DNA of 64,000 nucleotides from Silene conica (Eukaryota; Streptophyta; Magnoliopsida; Caryophyllales; Caryophyllaceae), in NCBI GenBank assembly GCA_029255685.2, contig CM055312.2, positions 13,478,649 through 13,542,648 of the forward strand, given 5' to 3'. The position numbers and the translations under genes were made by a program. Shown here one piece after another: positions 12,979-23,964 of the stretch. The notes below the pieces were generated by a model that was not told the origin of the DNA, searched no databases, and saw only the letters and a list, made by a program, of their open reading frames with translations. How positions within the stretch are numbered: position 1 is the stretch's first letter; the number at the start of each line of letters is the position of its first letter.

Positions 12979-13200
12979 TTTTTTTGAAATTAATCAGAAG
13001 GGCCGGATGATGAAGGTTATGATAAAAAGACGAAAATCAGATGAAGAGATTGATGAAGATCAGATAAAAAGACGAAGATCAAGTGAAGGTTAGATGAAGA
13101 GACAAGCAAACAGCAGAACAGAGAGAGACAAAGATGAAGGAAGAAGGAAGAAGCGGAAGAGAGAGAAGGAATTAGGGTTTTTGGTGAAGGAGAAAGCAAT
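12979..13200 (-). promoter_or_regulatory. Possible 5' leader of the antisense ORF
   Basis: Pyrimidine-rich on the minus strand, with AAACCCTAATTCC and many CTTC/CTCT repeats typical of plant 5' UTRs. It also holds a short duplication containing CTTCGTCTTTTTATC. No experimental support. Confidence 0.25.
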
Positions 13201-13430
13201 ATAAGGCGGGAGGGATTAGGGTAAATATGTTTGGGCTGGGTTAATCAAGTCCATAAACGGATTATTGGACTGGGTTAATCAATTAATTTTATGGGTTAAG
13301 GATGGTTTGGGTAGTAATAACTGAAAAATATTAAGGGTAATATGGTCATTTTATAAGAAAAACATTATCCAAAGTAGACAATGAATAAAAGGATATAGAA
13401 ATTGGGATATTTACTTAGAATAGAAGGGAG

Positions 13431-13787
13431 TATAAATTATTATTTAATCAATTATTTTCTAGTTTTCTAATTTTAATATATAGAAAAATTGTAAATATTT
13501 AATAAATCATTATTTATAAATATAGTGTTTTGTAAATGTTGGAGACTACCACGCGCTGACGCGCTTGTAAAAAAAGTCTCATTTAATCATATATGTTGAT
13601 TTAACCAATATATTTTAATTAGTTGGATTGATAATGTTTAGTAATTACTCCACTGTTAACGAGTTGTGGTTGTTTGGTTACCCACTTAAAATCACATTAA
13701 TTGTACTTTATGGAGTGTGTAAATATGGAGTCTTAAAATCTCATGAATTTCACTTCCTTTAAAATGGAGAATGTTTACATAACCCCT
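13431..13787. other. AT-rich DNA without recognised genes
   Basis: Starts with the other half of the degenerate AT repeat that was split by the mariner-like element. I see no coding sequence. Confidence 0.5.
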
Positions 13788-14245
13788 TGATAGGCATATA
13801 GGTCAAGGTTTTATGATTACCTTATCTCACATGAGTCGTTTACCTATAACTATTCAATATCCTTGTGAAAAATTAGTAACCTCGGATTGTTTTCGTGGTC
13901 GAATACCCTTTGAGTTTGATAAATGTATTGCTTGTGAAGTATGTCTTTGTGTATGTTCGACAAATTTACCTATTGTTTATTGAAAATTAGAAAATGATAT
14001 TCGGTAAAAAGATGATTGCTTAATTACAACATTGATTTTAGAATCTGTATATTTTGTGGTAATTGTGTTGAGTATTGTCCAACAAATTATTTATCACTCA
14101 CTAACTAATACGAGCTTTCTACTTATGATTGTCTAGAATTAAATAATAATCAAATTGCTCTGGGTCATCTACCAATACCAATAAGGGCAATCACTGATGA
14201 TTACCCAATTTTTACTTTTTTAAATTCACCGCAAACAAAATAAAA
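13788..14245 (+). pseudogene. ndhI: Nuclear copy of plastid ndhI (NUPT), degraded
   Basis: The + strand encodes most of NdhI, the 8-Fe subunit of the plastid NADH dehydrogenase-like complex, from the [15 protein letters not shown] region to the last codons. Both 4Fe-4S motifs are readable: CIACEVCVCVCP near 13935 and [12 protein letters not shown] near 14045. It is broken: a Trp codon has become a stop near 13980, a frameshift lies near 14005, a stop lies in the NYLSLTN region, and the N-terminus is missing. The following 180 bases may be the plastid ndhI-ndhG spacer. It lies between ordinary nuclear repeats, so it is plastid DNA moved to the nucleus. Confidence 0.88.
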
Positions 14246-14583
14246 ATCTAGGAATTAGAAAAAAGTTCGTAGTTATTAAATAATTCAATTTTATATGCTC
14301 CTTTTTAAATACTTCTACTAAATTAAATATAAATAGTGAATTAAAATTCAAAAAGCTTTTAGCAATTCACTTGAAATAGAAGTTAATTTGGAAAACGATT
14401 TCTTGAACATTTGAAATTTCTATGGTGAATAGTACGGCCTCTAAGAATGTAAGATGGATGGATTGTATTGTAATAAGTTTTCTTTTTTAAAATATGATAA
14501 CTAATGTGATAGAATAAGCAACACCCGCTAGAAGTCTACTAGTCTAGAACAACGTATTAACTCAGTATATTGGTTTAATATAT
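14246..14583. other. Sequence between the ndhI copy and the LINE
   Basis: No gene. The first part, to about 14430, may be more plastid-derived spacer. The last bases, 14584-14600, are the left copy of the LINE target-site duplication. Confidence 0.4.
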
Positions 14584-14875
14584 ATTATTTACCAAATATC
14601 TTTTTTTTTTTTGTCAACCGTAAAAAAAACAATTATAACAAAGCAAATTGCGCCACATTATGTGCACGCTTATTAAGTCTACGCGAAATAAAACTAATAC
14701 TTAAGCAGTGAAAATTCTCAATCAAAGACCATATATCCGCAATAACTCCCCAAGCTTGATGATGCACTCCAGTCAGTCCCGCAACCTGAAGAATGACCTG
14801 CAAGCAATCCGATAAAATACCAAGGTGAAGAATCCCCCTCCTTACCGCCCATTTCATGACCTCCAACAAGCCTAT

Positions 14876-16131
14876 TGTTAGGTTTTATTAGTTGCTCATA
14901 AACTAATTTTAGTCATACTAAACTAACCTTGTGATTAACATATTAATAAACTCGTTTATTAGATCTTATGCATGCTACTAAAAGCGGAAATGAGGAGAAA
15001 AACCGTGTTCTTACACTCGGTCCAAGTATATTGCAAGGATGATCCTCCGAGTACCCAATATAGAATACCTCCTTTGGATGCACCAAGACAACCCCTCAAG
15101 TAAACCGAAACCTTGTATTGCTAGACTAGAAATCGGTTTCTTCCTTAAATAATTCTAATCACTCTTATTAGAATGTAATTTTAATACTACAAATAGTATA
15201 AGTTATTATCTTATAATAAGTATTTAGAGGTTGTAAAATTTCTCTCTTCTTGTATGAATATTTCGGCCAAAAGGAAGAAGAAGAAAAGAACTAGAATGAG
15301 TATGACATATATCTCTCATATATATCAAGCATGCTTTAATTAAGATAATCATATTTTCATAAGCATGCTCATGGGGGAAAGGGGAGCCGGCTTAGGGAGC
15401 CTCAATGGGAGACAAGTTCTCTTCTCAAGGCATATAGGTTGGCTTAGTAGTGTGTGTTCTCTAGGCAATACATTAAACATAATGATAATTAACAATTAAA
15501 ACACCTTACACCCACCTTCACCATAACCGGCTATTAAGTCCATAAAATGGACTTAATTTTACAATTTTGTCAATTGTATAACTTGTATAAAATGTGACAT
15601 CTAATATGTCACAAGGCAATACAATATAATTGTCTTTATATAAATATTTATCATATAAATATTATTTTTATCAATTGACAAGTAATTCGAAATTACAATT
15701 GTAAAATGATTATTTATAATTATCGTCAATACGATTTACAACCTTTGTAATAATTATAACCCAATTCATTCTAATTACGATATTATAAAATATCGTTTAA
15801 TGTTTAATAATTGATACGTTTCAATTTTAAACATAAATCTTACATTAAGATTTAACTTCTAATTTCTCGATATACGAGTTTAAGAAATATGATCAAATCG
15901 TATCAATATACATTTGATCATTCTATCAATTAAGGGAATTGTCCTAAAGGTGTGACCTAAAGGGATCAACTGACCATCACCGTCATACGACAGTAATGTC
16001 AAACTCTAGCTAGCCAATCATTACCGATTAATGTTGGTCAGTTGACTAATAATTCGTATCATCCCTTGCGCATTCTCGTTATGAGATTTAATTACGTGAT
16101 CGCACTATTGTTGAGGACACATTTCCCAACA
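14876..16131 (-). repeat. 3' LTR of element B
   Basis: 1256 bases, TGTTAGG...CCCAACA in + reading. Nearly identical to 30457-31718 except for a missing 6-bp segment (at 15475) and two substitutions. Confidence 0.93.
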
Positions 16132-16156
16132 ATCTCCCACTTGTCCTCGACAAGTG
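16132..16156 (-). other. Polypurine tract and hairpin of element B
   Basis: On the minus strand AAGTGGGAGAT abuts the 3' LTR and serves as the expected plus-strand primer. It overlaps a perfect 8-bp hairpin stem CACTTGTC/GACAAGTG (16138-16145 and 16149-16156, 3-base loop). Confidence 0.75.
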
Positions 16157-16335
16157 TGCGTCACCAATTCTCTTGTCCTATTACAATCTCCCACTTAATG
16201 CAAGATGTCTCTCTGAGGTCGTACTTGCATTCGATCATATCATGAGTGGTTTCCTCGATCTGGAGAATAACTGTCTGACCGGAATTATCTACCATAGATA
16301 CCTTCCGAGCGTGGCCACGCATTTCCAGTTATCTT

Positions 16336-17330
16336 TGTGGGGAATATAACGCGTATTCACCCTAAATTTGCAGGATTATAATGAAATATGCAATTGTGAA
16401 TATCGTCATAAGATTAAAAACATGAGAAAAGAAGTACAACCTTTAGTCCTCGCGCAAAAGGCCTAAGAACAGAATTAATGCAAATTCCCTCCTATAACTT
16501 GCACCCAAGACTTTGAATGAGACGAGGCCGCGTGTGCTAGAAATCCTCTCCAATTGCCTTGCAATATAGGGAGAGCCCTTGAGGTTTTAGATGTGAGATC
16601 TGAGGTTTTGGGAGAAGAATGCTCTCAAACCCTAATTTTTTACCCTGAGATAATTTAACAGTGCACCAAGAGTAGTTGACAAAAGGAGAAGTCTCCTCCT
16701 TTTGTAACACTGGCCGGCCGAAAATAGGGTTTGGGTAGGAGTGGGCTTTTCACTCTTACCTTATCCCAATGCGTGATTCGACCCATTTAGCTTTAAGTTG
16801 TTCGCGGGTTTTATTAATAAATCGTAACATGTTATCAGATATTAATACAGTCGATATATTAATAATGGTCTGACAAAATACGATATTGTATAATTACCCA
16901 AATTAATATAACTGTTTATATTAATACGCGAATACAATATTTAATTAAATATAACCGTTTATATTTAATTTACGAATTAATCATGTAATCCGTATTAGCT
17001 AAAATTATTTAATCCGTATTAAATAATAATCTCAACATCTTATTGACTAATTTAATAGTCAATACCTCTGACTAACCGTTTAGTCATATCCGGCAAAATG
17101 TGACTGTATTTTCATACCTTCACATCTCTCAAACGTGTCCTATAGGTGTGACGTATAGGGACCAGTTGACCACCGCCATCCGTATGACAATAACGTCAAA
17201 CTTATCTAGCAAGCCAACCGTTATTGATAAACGTGGATCAACTGGTAATAATACAAAAGTATGCCCTTGTGATCCTTAAAGAGATTTAATAAGTCATTGT
17301 ACTTAATTGTCAAGGACACCAGCCCCAACA
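16336..17330 (-). repeat. 3' LTR of element A
   Basis: 995 bases. Differs from 23965-24960 at an A/AG indel near 16465, a G/A near 16518 and a T/C near 16750. Confidence 0.95.
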
Positions 17331-17430
17331 ATCTCCCACTTGTCCGTACAAGGGTATGTTCAATGACGTTATCACACTACATGTGGAGGACACAATCTCC
17401 AACAAACTCCCACTTGTCCGTACAAGTGTA
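17331..17430 (-). other. Polypurine tract of element A, duplicated with hairpins
   Basis: The tract AAGTGGGAGAT touches the 3' LTR. A near copy, CTCCCACTTGTCCGTACAAG in + reading, follows at 17407-17426. Each lies on a small inverted repeat (17339-17343 with 17348-17352; 17411-17417 with 17422-17428). Confidence 0.7.
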
Positions 17431-18192
17431 GGTGCGATAACCGAATCTCATATCCTTTTAAAATTTCTCCCACTCAATGTAAGACAATTTGCAAACCCGC
17501 ATTCGCAAAGGTCGTATCTCACAAGCGATCTGTATCAAGAGTAGTTTCCCCGACTAGAGAGTAACTTAACTGATAAAACAAATCTGTATTCGAGCATGGC
17601 CATGCATTTCAGTTACTACTCCTCGAGTGGCCCTGAGAAATGATAAAATCCTGATAAGGGTTTGGATATTTCCCTCAACTCGAATCCTGTCGATATCGCC
17701 CAGCATGAAATAACCCAGAAAAAATCCTCTTGGCCCCTGTTACGGTGACCGTGGGAAAGAAACCAAAGTTACCCAAAATCTGTCTTAATCTCAAGAAACA
17801 GTTGAAAGTCAAAAGACTCGACTCTAAGGAACACTATGGAGGTCCTATCCACGACCTGACACCCAATGTTATAAAACATTTAGGACTCCATAACGATGTC
17901 ACGGGGTGTCCTACGAGATATCCGTATAACTCGCCTTTGTGATTGGTCAGTCATCCACGTGACTTATGGCTCGTTGAACCCACCATCAACCAACGTCACA
18001 AAATGATTACCTGACTTATCAGCTCAAATGGGTAATCAAGGACCAAAACGATGTAATGTTAATCAGTTCACTTTGTGGTGTTCAAAATTGGCGTACAATT
18101 CCACATGAGAAACAAAACATTTTATATCATAACAATAAGGTTGAATAGAGTACACGAGAAAATGAATTATTACATGAATTCATAAAAGAGTA
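17431..18192 (-). other. 3' non-coding region of element A
   Basis: Between the gag-pol stop and the polypurine tract. Contains CTCCTCGAGTGGCCCTGAG (17619-17637), also present in element B (24966-24984) and, slightly changed, in element C near 55480. Confidence 0.6.
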
Positions 18193-21100
18193 CTACAACT
18201 TAGGAACACATCCAATTCCCATGGAATGAATGTGCCCTTCATGCTTATCACGTGGTAATGCTTTTGTGAGAGGATCAGCTATGTTGTCATCCGTAGCGAT
18301 CTTTTCAATAAAAATCTCCTTTTGCTCCACGTAATCTTTGATTAGATGAGCTTTCCGTTGTACATGCCTAGCCTTGCTGCTAGACTTATGCTTCTTAGCT
18401 TGGAAGATGGCACCGCTATTGTCACAATAGACGGTGATTGGGTCATTCGAACTAGGTACTACTGATAGTCCTTGTAAGAATTGACGCATCCATATTGCTT
18501 CCTTAGCTGCTTCTGAGGCGGCATAGTACTCGGACTCAGTCGTAGAATCTGTTGTAACACTCTGTTTAGAACTTTTCCAGCTGACAGCAGCGCCATTAAG
18601 AGTAAAGACAAATCCAGACTGAGATTTCGAGTCATCTCGATCTGTTTGGAAGCTAGCATCTGCGTAACCCGTGGCGCAGAGCGTCGAGTCGCCTCCAAAA
18701 GTCAATCCCCAATCTTTAGTCCTCCGTAGGTACTTAAGAATGTTTTTCACGGCCATCCAGTGTTGTTCACCTGGATGAGCTTGGAATCGACTTGTCATAC
18801 TCAATGCATATGCAACGTCAGGACGTGTGCATATCATGGTATACATGATCGATCCTATTGCCGAAGCATAAGGAATCCGACTCATGCGCTCTTTCTCTTC
18901 CACTGACTTAGCTTCTTGAGTCTTGCTCAAGTGAAGCCCAGGAGTCATAGGAAGGAACCCCTTCTTGGAGTTCGTCATGCTGAATCTCTCCAGAATCTTC
19001 TCTATATAAGATTCCTGACTGAGAGACAACATCCGTCGTGATCTATCCCTGTAGATACGGATGCCCAAAATTCTTTGTGCCTCTCCCAGATCTTTCATCT
19101 GGAAATGGTTTTTCAACCATGCTTTAACCGAAGATAAGAGAGGTATGTCATTCCCAATCAAGAGTATGTCATCGACATACAGTACTAGGAATACAATCTT
19201 ACTCCCACTCGACTTGATATAGAGACATGGTTCCTCGACTGATCGAATGAACCCATTCTCTTTTATCACTTGGTCGAAGCGATGATTCCAACTCCGCGAT
19301 GCTTGCTTAAGTCCATAGATGGAACGCTTAAGCTTGCAAACTTTCTTAGGATGTGCTGGATCGATAAAACCCTCGGGTTGTACCATGTACAACTCTTCCT
19401 CCAAATAACCGTTTAAGAAGGCGGTTTTAACGTCCATTTGCCATATTTCATAGTCATGAAATGCGGCGATCGCTAAGATAATCCGAATGGAACGTAGCAT
19501 GACTACGGGTGCAAAGATCTCATCATAGTGCAAGCCTGGCACTTGAGTGAAACCTTTAGCAACTAGTCTAGCCTTGTGGATATCTTGTTGTCCTTCCACG
19601 GCATGCTTTATCTTGTAAAGCCATTTGCATTGAAGGGGACGTACCTTTGCAGGTAGGTCCACAAGATCCCACACGTTATTCTCATACATGGAGTCCATCT
19701 CGGATTGCATGGCTTCTAGCCATAGCTTTGAGTCAGAACTGGTCATGGCACCTTTATAGGTTGTGGGTTCATTACCCTCTAGGAGTAAGACGTCATCTGT
19801 ATCGTGTTCCTCGACCATACCAATGTATCTGTCCGGTGGAATAGAGACTCTTCCTGACCTCCTAGGTTCCTCAGGGATATCTACCGCAGCCTCGGTTGAA
19901 GGTACTGTTTCCTCCAATGGTTGCTCGGTAGTTGGTTCTTGAACCTCCGATAACTCGAAGGTTCTATTACTCGACTTGTTCTCGAGAAATTCTTTCTCTA
20001 AGAACGTCGCACTAGCCGCAACAAAAACACGTTGTTCGGTAGGCGAGTAGAAGTAATGACCAAACGTTCCCTTTGGGTAGCCTATAAAGTATGTCTTGAC
20101 CGATCGCGGGCCGAGCTTATCCTCGTGTCTCCACTTGACATAAGCCTCGCAGCCCCAAACCCGAATAAAGGACAAGTTAGGGACCGTTCCCTTCCATAAC
20201 TCGAATGGAGTCTTGTCAACAGCTTTAGACGGACTTCGGTTAAGTATTAGAGCGGCCGACAAAAGAGCATAGCCCCACAATGAATCAAGCACAACGGTGT
20301 GACTCATCATGGATCGAACCATATCAAGTAAAGTTCGATTTCTCCGTTCGGACACACCATTTAATTGTGGTGTTCCAGGTGGAGTCAACTGTAGCACGAT
20401 CCCACAGTCTTTTAGGTGTTGATCAAACTCGCGAGAAAGATACTCACCACCACGATCCGAGCGTAGTGCTTTAATCTTTCTACCCAGCTGGTTCTGTACC
20501 CGATTCTGGTATTCTTTGAACTTGTCAAAGGATTCACTTTTATGTTTCATCAAGTAGACATAGCCATATCTACTCAAATCATCCGTGAAAGTGATGAAAT
20601 ACCTATAGCCTTCTCGTGCGTTGATCGACATAGGGCCACATACGTCCGTATGTATGAGTCCTAATAGGTCGGCAGCGCGCATTCCAACACCTTTGAAGGA
20701 AATACGAGTCATTTTGCCGATGAGACATGATTCACACGTGCCATATGATTCGAAATCAAAGGGCGAAATAGCTCCATTCTGTATGAGCTGTTTTACGCGT
20801 TTCTCATTTATGTGTCCCATACGACAATGCCATAGGTAAGTTTGATCTTTGTCACCTACCTTTATTCTTTTATTATTCACATGTAATATCTCGGTGGTTT
20901 GATCTAAAACATAAATTCCATTCATGGAAACTGCCTTGCCATAAATCATATTGTGTAAGGAGAAAATACAGCTATTATTCTCTATTACAAATGAAAAGCC
21001 GAGTTTGTCAAGTGCAGAAACTGAAATAATGTTTTTGGACAAACTAGGAACATAACAACAGTTATATAAAAATAACTCGAATCCACTTGGAAGCTGGATT

Positions 21101-22224
21101 ACGTATGTTCCCTTCGAGACTGCAGCCACCCGTGCTCCATTCCCGACACGCAGGTCCACCTCACCCTTGATTAGGGGTTCTTGGTTTCGGAGGCCCTGCA
21201 CATGATTACATAGATGAGAACCACAACCAGTATCAAGTACCCAAGTTCCGCAACTTGCATGGTTAATCTCAATCATGTGAATAAAAGAAGAAGAAGACAT
21301 ACCAACAGGAGCAACACGGCCTGCTTTAATGTCCTCTCGATACACGGGGCAGGAGCGCCTCCAATGCCCAGTCTTGTGGCAATGGTGACATTCCATGCTT
21401 GTATCCTTGCTCTTTGTCTTGCCTTGTGAGTTACTCGACTCACCAGGCCCACTCTTAGCAAATCCTGGTTTCTTGAACCTGGGCCTACCTACCGCTAGGT
21501 CGCCCTGAGCTTTAGCCTTCCCTTTACCTTTTCCCTTACTTGAGATCATGAGAACATCCTGCTTTAGACTCCCACTCAACTTTAGATCCTTCTCAGTCTG
21601 TACGAGAAGGGAGTGGAGCTCATGGGGAGTCTTCTTCATGTCGTTCATGTAGTAGTTGGCCCTAAAGAGGGCGAACCCATCATGAAGCGAATGAAGCATG
21701 CGATCAACGATGATGTTCTCACTGATCTTGCAGTTTAGGGACTCCAGTTTCTCGATATTCTCAATCATGTTGAGAATATAGGGGCTAACAGCTTGGCCCT
21801 TCTGGAGTTTCGCCTCAAAGAAGCGACAGGTATGCTCATAAGAAACGATTCTCGGAGCCTTGGAGAATTCGTTAGTGAGCGTGGTGAAAATCTTGTTTGC
21901 ACCATGGGTTATGAAGCGTCTTTGCAAATTGGATTCCATTGCATAGATGAGTACGTTCTTTATCGCACCCGCTTCCATAACGAAATCGCTATGAGCGCGA
22001 ATTTCGTTGGCTCTAGCTCCAGTTCCTGGGTGTGGCGGAATGGGCTCAGTTAAGAACTTGAGCTTTCCGTCAGCAATGGCAGCATTCCGTAGTGCTGCCT
22101 CCCAGTCAGAGAAGTTTGACCCATCATTCCTCAGTCTAGTTGACTGATTCATGGAGTCCATGAAGGCTTTTAGCCAGGATTCACGTGCTAGCTTGGCACT
22201 TGGCATTGGGTCTTCACCAGCCAT
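18193..22224 (-). CDS. gag-pol: Gag-Pol polyprotein of copia element A, intact
   Basis: One frame of 1343 residues from the ATG at 22224. In order: UBN2-like Gag (about 1-230); zinc knuckle CHHCHKTGHWRRSC (about 279-292); aspartic protease WVLDTGCGSHLCN (about 329); pre-integrase HCRMGH...CESC; integrase with catalytic HTDVCGP, RSDRGGEY and the Glu in NGVSERRNRT; RT with YVDDILLIG; RNase H with DSTTESEYYAASEAA and a C-terminal ADPLTKALPRDKH. Length and order fit a complete copia polyprotein and no break is visible. It would cut itself into capsid, protease, integrase and RT/RNase H. Its Gag is homologous to that of elements B and C. How Gag is made in excess from a single frame is not visible. 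Confidence 0.96.
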   Translation of the reverse strand: MAGEDPMPSAKLARESWLKAFMDSMNQSTRLRNDGSNFSDWEAALRNAAIADGKLKFLTEPIPPHPGTGARANEIRAHSDFVMEAGAIKNVLIYAMESNLQRRFITHGANKIFTTLTNEFSKAPRIVSYEHTCRFFEAKLQKGQAVSPYILNMIENIEKLESLNCKISENIIVDRMLHSLHDGFALFRANYYMNDMKKTPHELHSLLVQTEKDLKLSGSLKQDVLMISSKGKGKGKAKAQGDLAVGRPRFKKPGFAKSGPGESSNSQGKTKSKDTSMECHHCHKTGHWRRSCPVYREDIKAGRVAPVGMSSSSFIHMIEINHASCGTWVLDTGCGSHLCNHVQGLRNQEPLIKGEVDLRVGNGARVAAVSKGTYVIQLPSGFELFLYNCCYVPSLSKNIISVSALDKLGFSFVIENNSCIFSLHNMIYGKAVSMNGIYVLDQTTEILHVNNKRIKVGDKDQTYLWHCRMGHINEKRVKQLIQNGAISPFDFESYGTCESCLIGKMTRISFKGVGMRAADLLGLIHTDVCGPMSINAREGYRYFITFTDDLSRYGYVYLMKHKSESFDKFKEYQNRVQNQLGRKIKALRSDRGGEYLSREFDQHLKDCGIVLQLTPPGTPQLNGVSERRNRTLLDMVRSMMSHTVVLDSLWGYALLSAALILNRSPSKAVDKTPFELWKGTVPNLSFIRVWGCEAYVKWRHEDKLGPRSVKTYFIGYPKGTFGHYFYSPTEQRVFVAASATFLEKEFLENKSSNRTFELSEVQEPTTEQPLEETVPSTEAAVDIPEEPRRSGRVSIPPDRYIGMVEEHDTDDVLLLEGNEPTTYKGAMTSSDSKLWLEAMQSEMDSMYENNVWDLVDLPAKVRPLQCKWLYKIKHAVEGQQDIHKARLVAKGFTQVPGLHYDEIFAPVVMLRSIRIILAIAAFHDYEIWQMDVKTAFLNGYLEEELYMVQPEGFIDPAHPKKVCKLKRSIYGLKQASRSWNHRFDQVIKENGFIRSVEEPCLYIKSSGSKIVFLVLYVDDILLIGNDIPLLSSVKAWLKNHFQMKDLGEAQRILGIRIYRDRSRRMLSLSQESYIEKILERFSMTNSKKGFLPMTPGLHLSKTQEAKSVEEKERMSRIPYASAIGSIMYTMICTRPDVAYALSMTSRFQAHPGEQHWMAVKNILKYLRRTKDWGLTFGGDSTLCATGYADASFQTDRDDSKSQSGFVFTLNGAAVSWKSSKQSVTTDSTTESEYYAASEAAKEAIWMRQFLQGLSVVPSSNDPITVYCDNSGAIFQAKKHKSSSKARHVQRKAHLIKDYVEQKEIFIEKIATDDNIADPLTKALPRDKHEGHIHSMGIGCVPKL

Positions 22225-23949
22225 TTTAGTTTTACAGCAGTTTTAATGAACGTGTTCTACACTGAAAAGAAGATAAAACAAAACCATATAAGCAACTTAT
22301 TGTTGTGATTTGAGTCTATATTAAATTGAATTTAAACTCGTAGACTCATGCATTTATATAATTGATCTCCCTCAAGAATTATATAAACGATCCCAAGACT
22401 CAATTTCCGTATATTGATAAGCCCACAGTTTGGCTAATTCCAATCGTTGGAACTCTTGGTCGATAGATTTCCGTAAATCCTATCTATTAGTCCATCTCAG
22501 TCACTGGAATATTATCGAGTGACCATGATGTTGAGATAAAATAAATCATCTGTTCCCACTTACCCGACGTAGAAGGGGTCATATTATGCCTACCGACGAA
22601 GAAGGGATTCATGGGAGGCTGATTTATAAAGACTAATCTCAATTTTTGGTTATACGAGGAAGACCCCATCAACTCTTATTTATCCATATTTAAGTGAACT
22701 AAAAACTAGCATTTGCGTGAATGAATTAAATAAAGTGATGGCTTTTAAATGACATGTGACATCTGTATTGTCACAGAAAACTAACGCGAGACCTCTACAT
22801 GAGTCAGTTTTCAGGCATGATATAGGTGGTTTGGTTTTTAGGCGGAATATGATGCAAGCTATTATCGATGAAAGCGTAAAGATAAATGCAATAAACGTAA
22901 ATAAAAGTCCTAGTGTGGCCTATCCTACCAAAATAAACATACAACAACTTGGAATCCACCGTTGGACCCTAGAAGCTTGTCTTGATGTTCTATCTTGGTC
23001 CTTGCAGCGGGAGTGAGCATCCGGTCTCCATCTTGTCTTTGGTCTTCACAAAATTACTAATTTAAATTACAAAAGTAATCTAGATACATTCTAATTTAAA
23101 TACAAAAGTAATTACATGGCAAAAACCCAAAACGGAGATTCAAGATCTCAAAATTACAAGCAAGATCGTGTCCCATCATTACGGTAACACAATTTCTAAG
23201 GCCACACTAAGTTACAACCGTTTGCAAAAATTAAATACGTTATTGAAAGCATTCAAGGCATTCACAAGACGATAAATAAAATGCATCAACTAAATAAAAT
23301 TTATACATGACATAATACTGTTATTATGATTAATAAATTTATACCAAACCACCTTTTAAGATTAAAATTAAGTGACTATACCGTTTTAATCACTAATTTT
23401 AACAAACATATAATCCATTATTTTAAACTGTTTTAAAACAATATGTATCAAACGAGGGTGAACCGTTTCACTAAATAATATACTATTTCCGTATATAGTA
23501 TATTATTTTAAGCCATGTGAAAATAAGAAACAAGTTATTTTCGAAAAGAGAGCCCGAAACATGAGCACTCGACCGAGCAGCAGAGGCACTCGATCGAGTG
23601 CCAGTGTCACTCGATCGAGTGCAACAGGGGCTCGATCGAGTGACTCTTTAAAACGCAATCGCTGCACTTTTAAATCAAAACGAGTTTATAACTTGGATTT
23701 AAAACGTGTAAATCATATATAAACAACAACAAAAGATTCACATATTGCTAAAAATATCGATTAATTAACAATATGCAAATAATAATCGAAGAACAAGATC
23801 GATTTCTCACAAAAATTACACGCACGGGCCTGGTACGAGGGCACTCGATCGAGTGCAACAGGGACTCGATCGAGTGCCTGCGACAGAATGTACGGTTTTC
23901 AAAATTTAAAACTTATGAAAGACACAATTGTAAAATTTTCATGGCCTAA
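22225..23949 (-). other. Leader of element A, with CTCGATCGAG palindromes
   Basis: Non-coding, 1.7 kb. Contains six copies of CACTCGATCGAGTG or close variants (23566-23578, 23587-23600, 23608-23621, 23631-23642, 23842-23855, 23864-23875) and the block GAAGAAGGGATTCATGGG (22598-22615) shared with the leaders of B and, with one change, C. Confidence 0.65.
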
Positions 23950-23962
23950 GGCTCTGATACCA
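23950..23962 (-). other. Primer binding site of element A
   Basis: Reads TGGTATCAGAGCC on the minus strand, two bases inside the 5' LTR: complementary to initiator-Met tRNA. Confidence 0.92.
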
Positions 23963-23964
23963 CT

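Larger units (their letters stand above)
8165..13430 (+). mobile_element. Mariner-like (Tc1/mariner) DNA transposon, decayed
   Basis: The ends are imperfect terminal inverted repeats: CTCCCTCATATTCCAAGTA at the left and, on the other strand, CTCCCTTCTATTCTAAGTA at the right, each next to TA, the target duplication of this superfamily. The same degenerate AT-rich host repeat lies on both sides. It contains a transposase pseudogene (8847-11647), a later solo LTR (9120-10602) and an antisense ORF near the right end. A second TIR-like CTCCCTCCG at 8316 may be an alternative left end. Without the inserted LTR it is about 3.8 kb. Confidence 0.7.

Noticed and set aside
19647..22053. Several + strand frames of 64-86 codons opposite element A gag-pol
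   Set aside because: Shadows of the intact minus-strand polyprotein; no independent evidence.
23566..23875. Regularly repeated palindromes considered as a CRISPR-like array
   Set aside because: Too short, irregular spacing, no equal-length spacers, in a plant retroelement leader.
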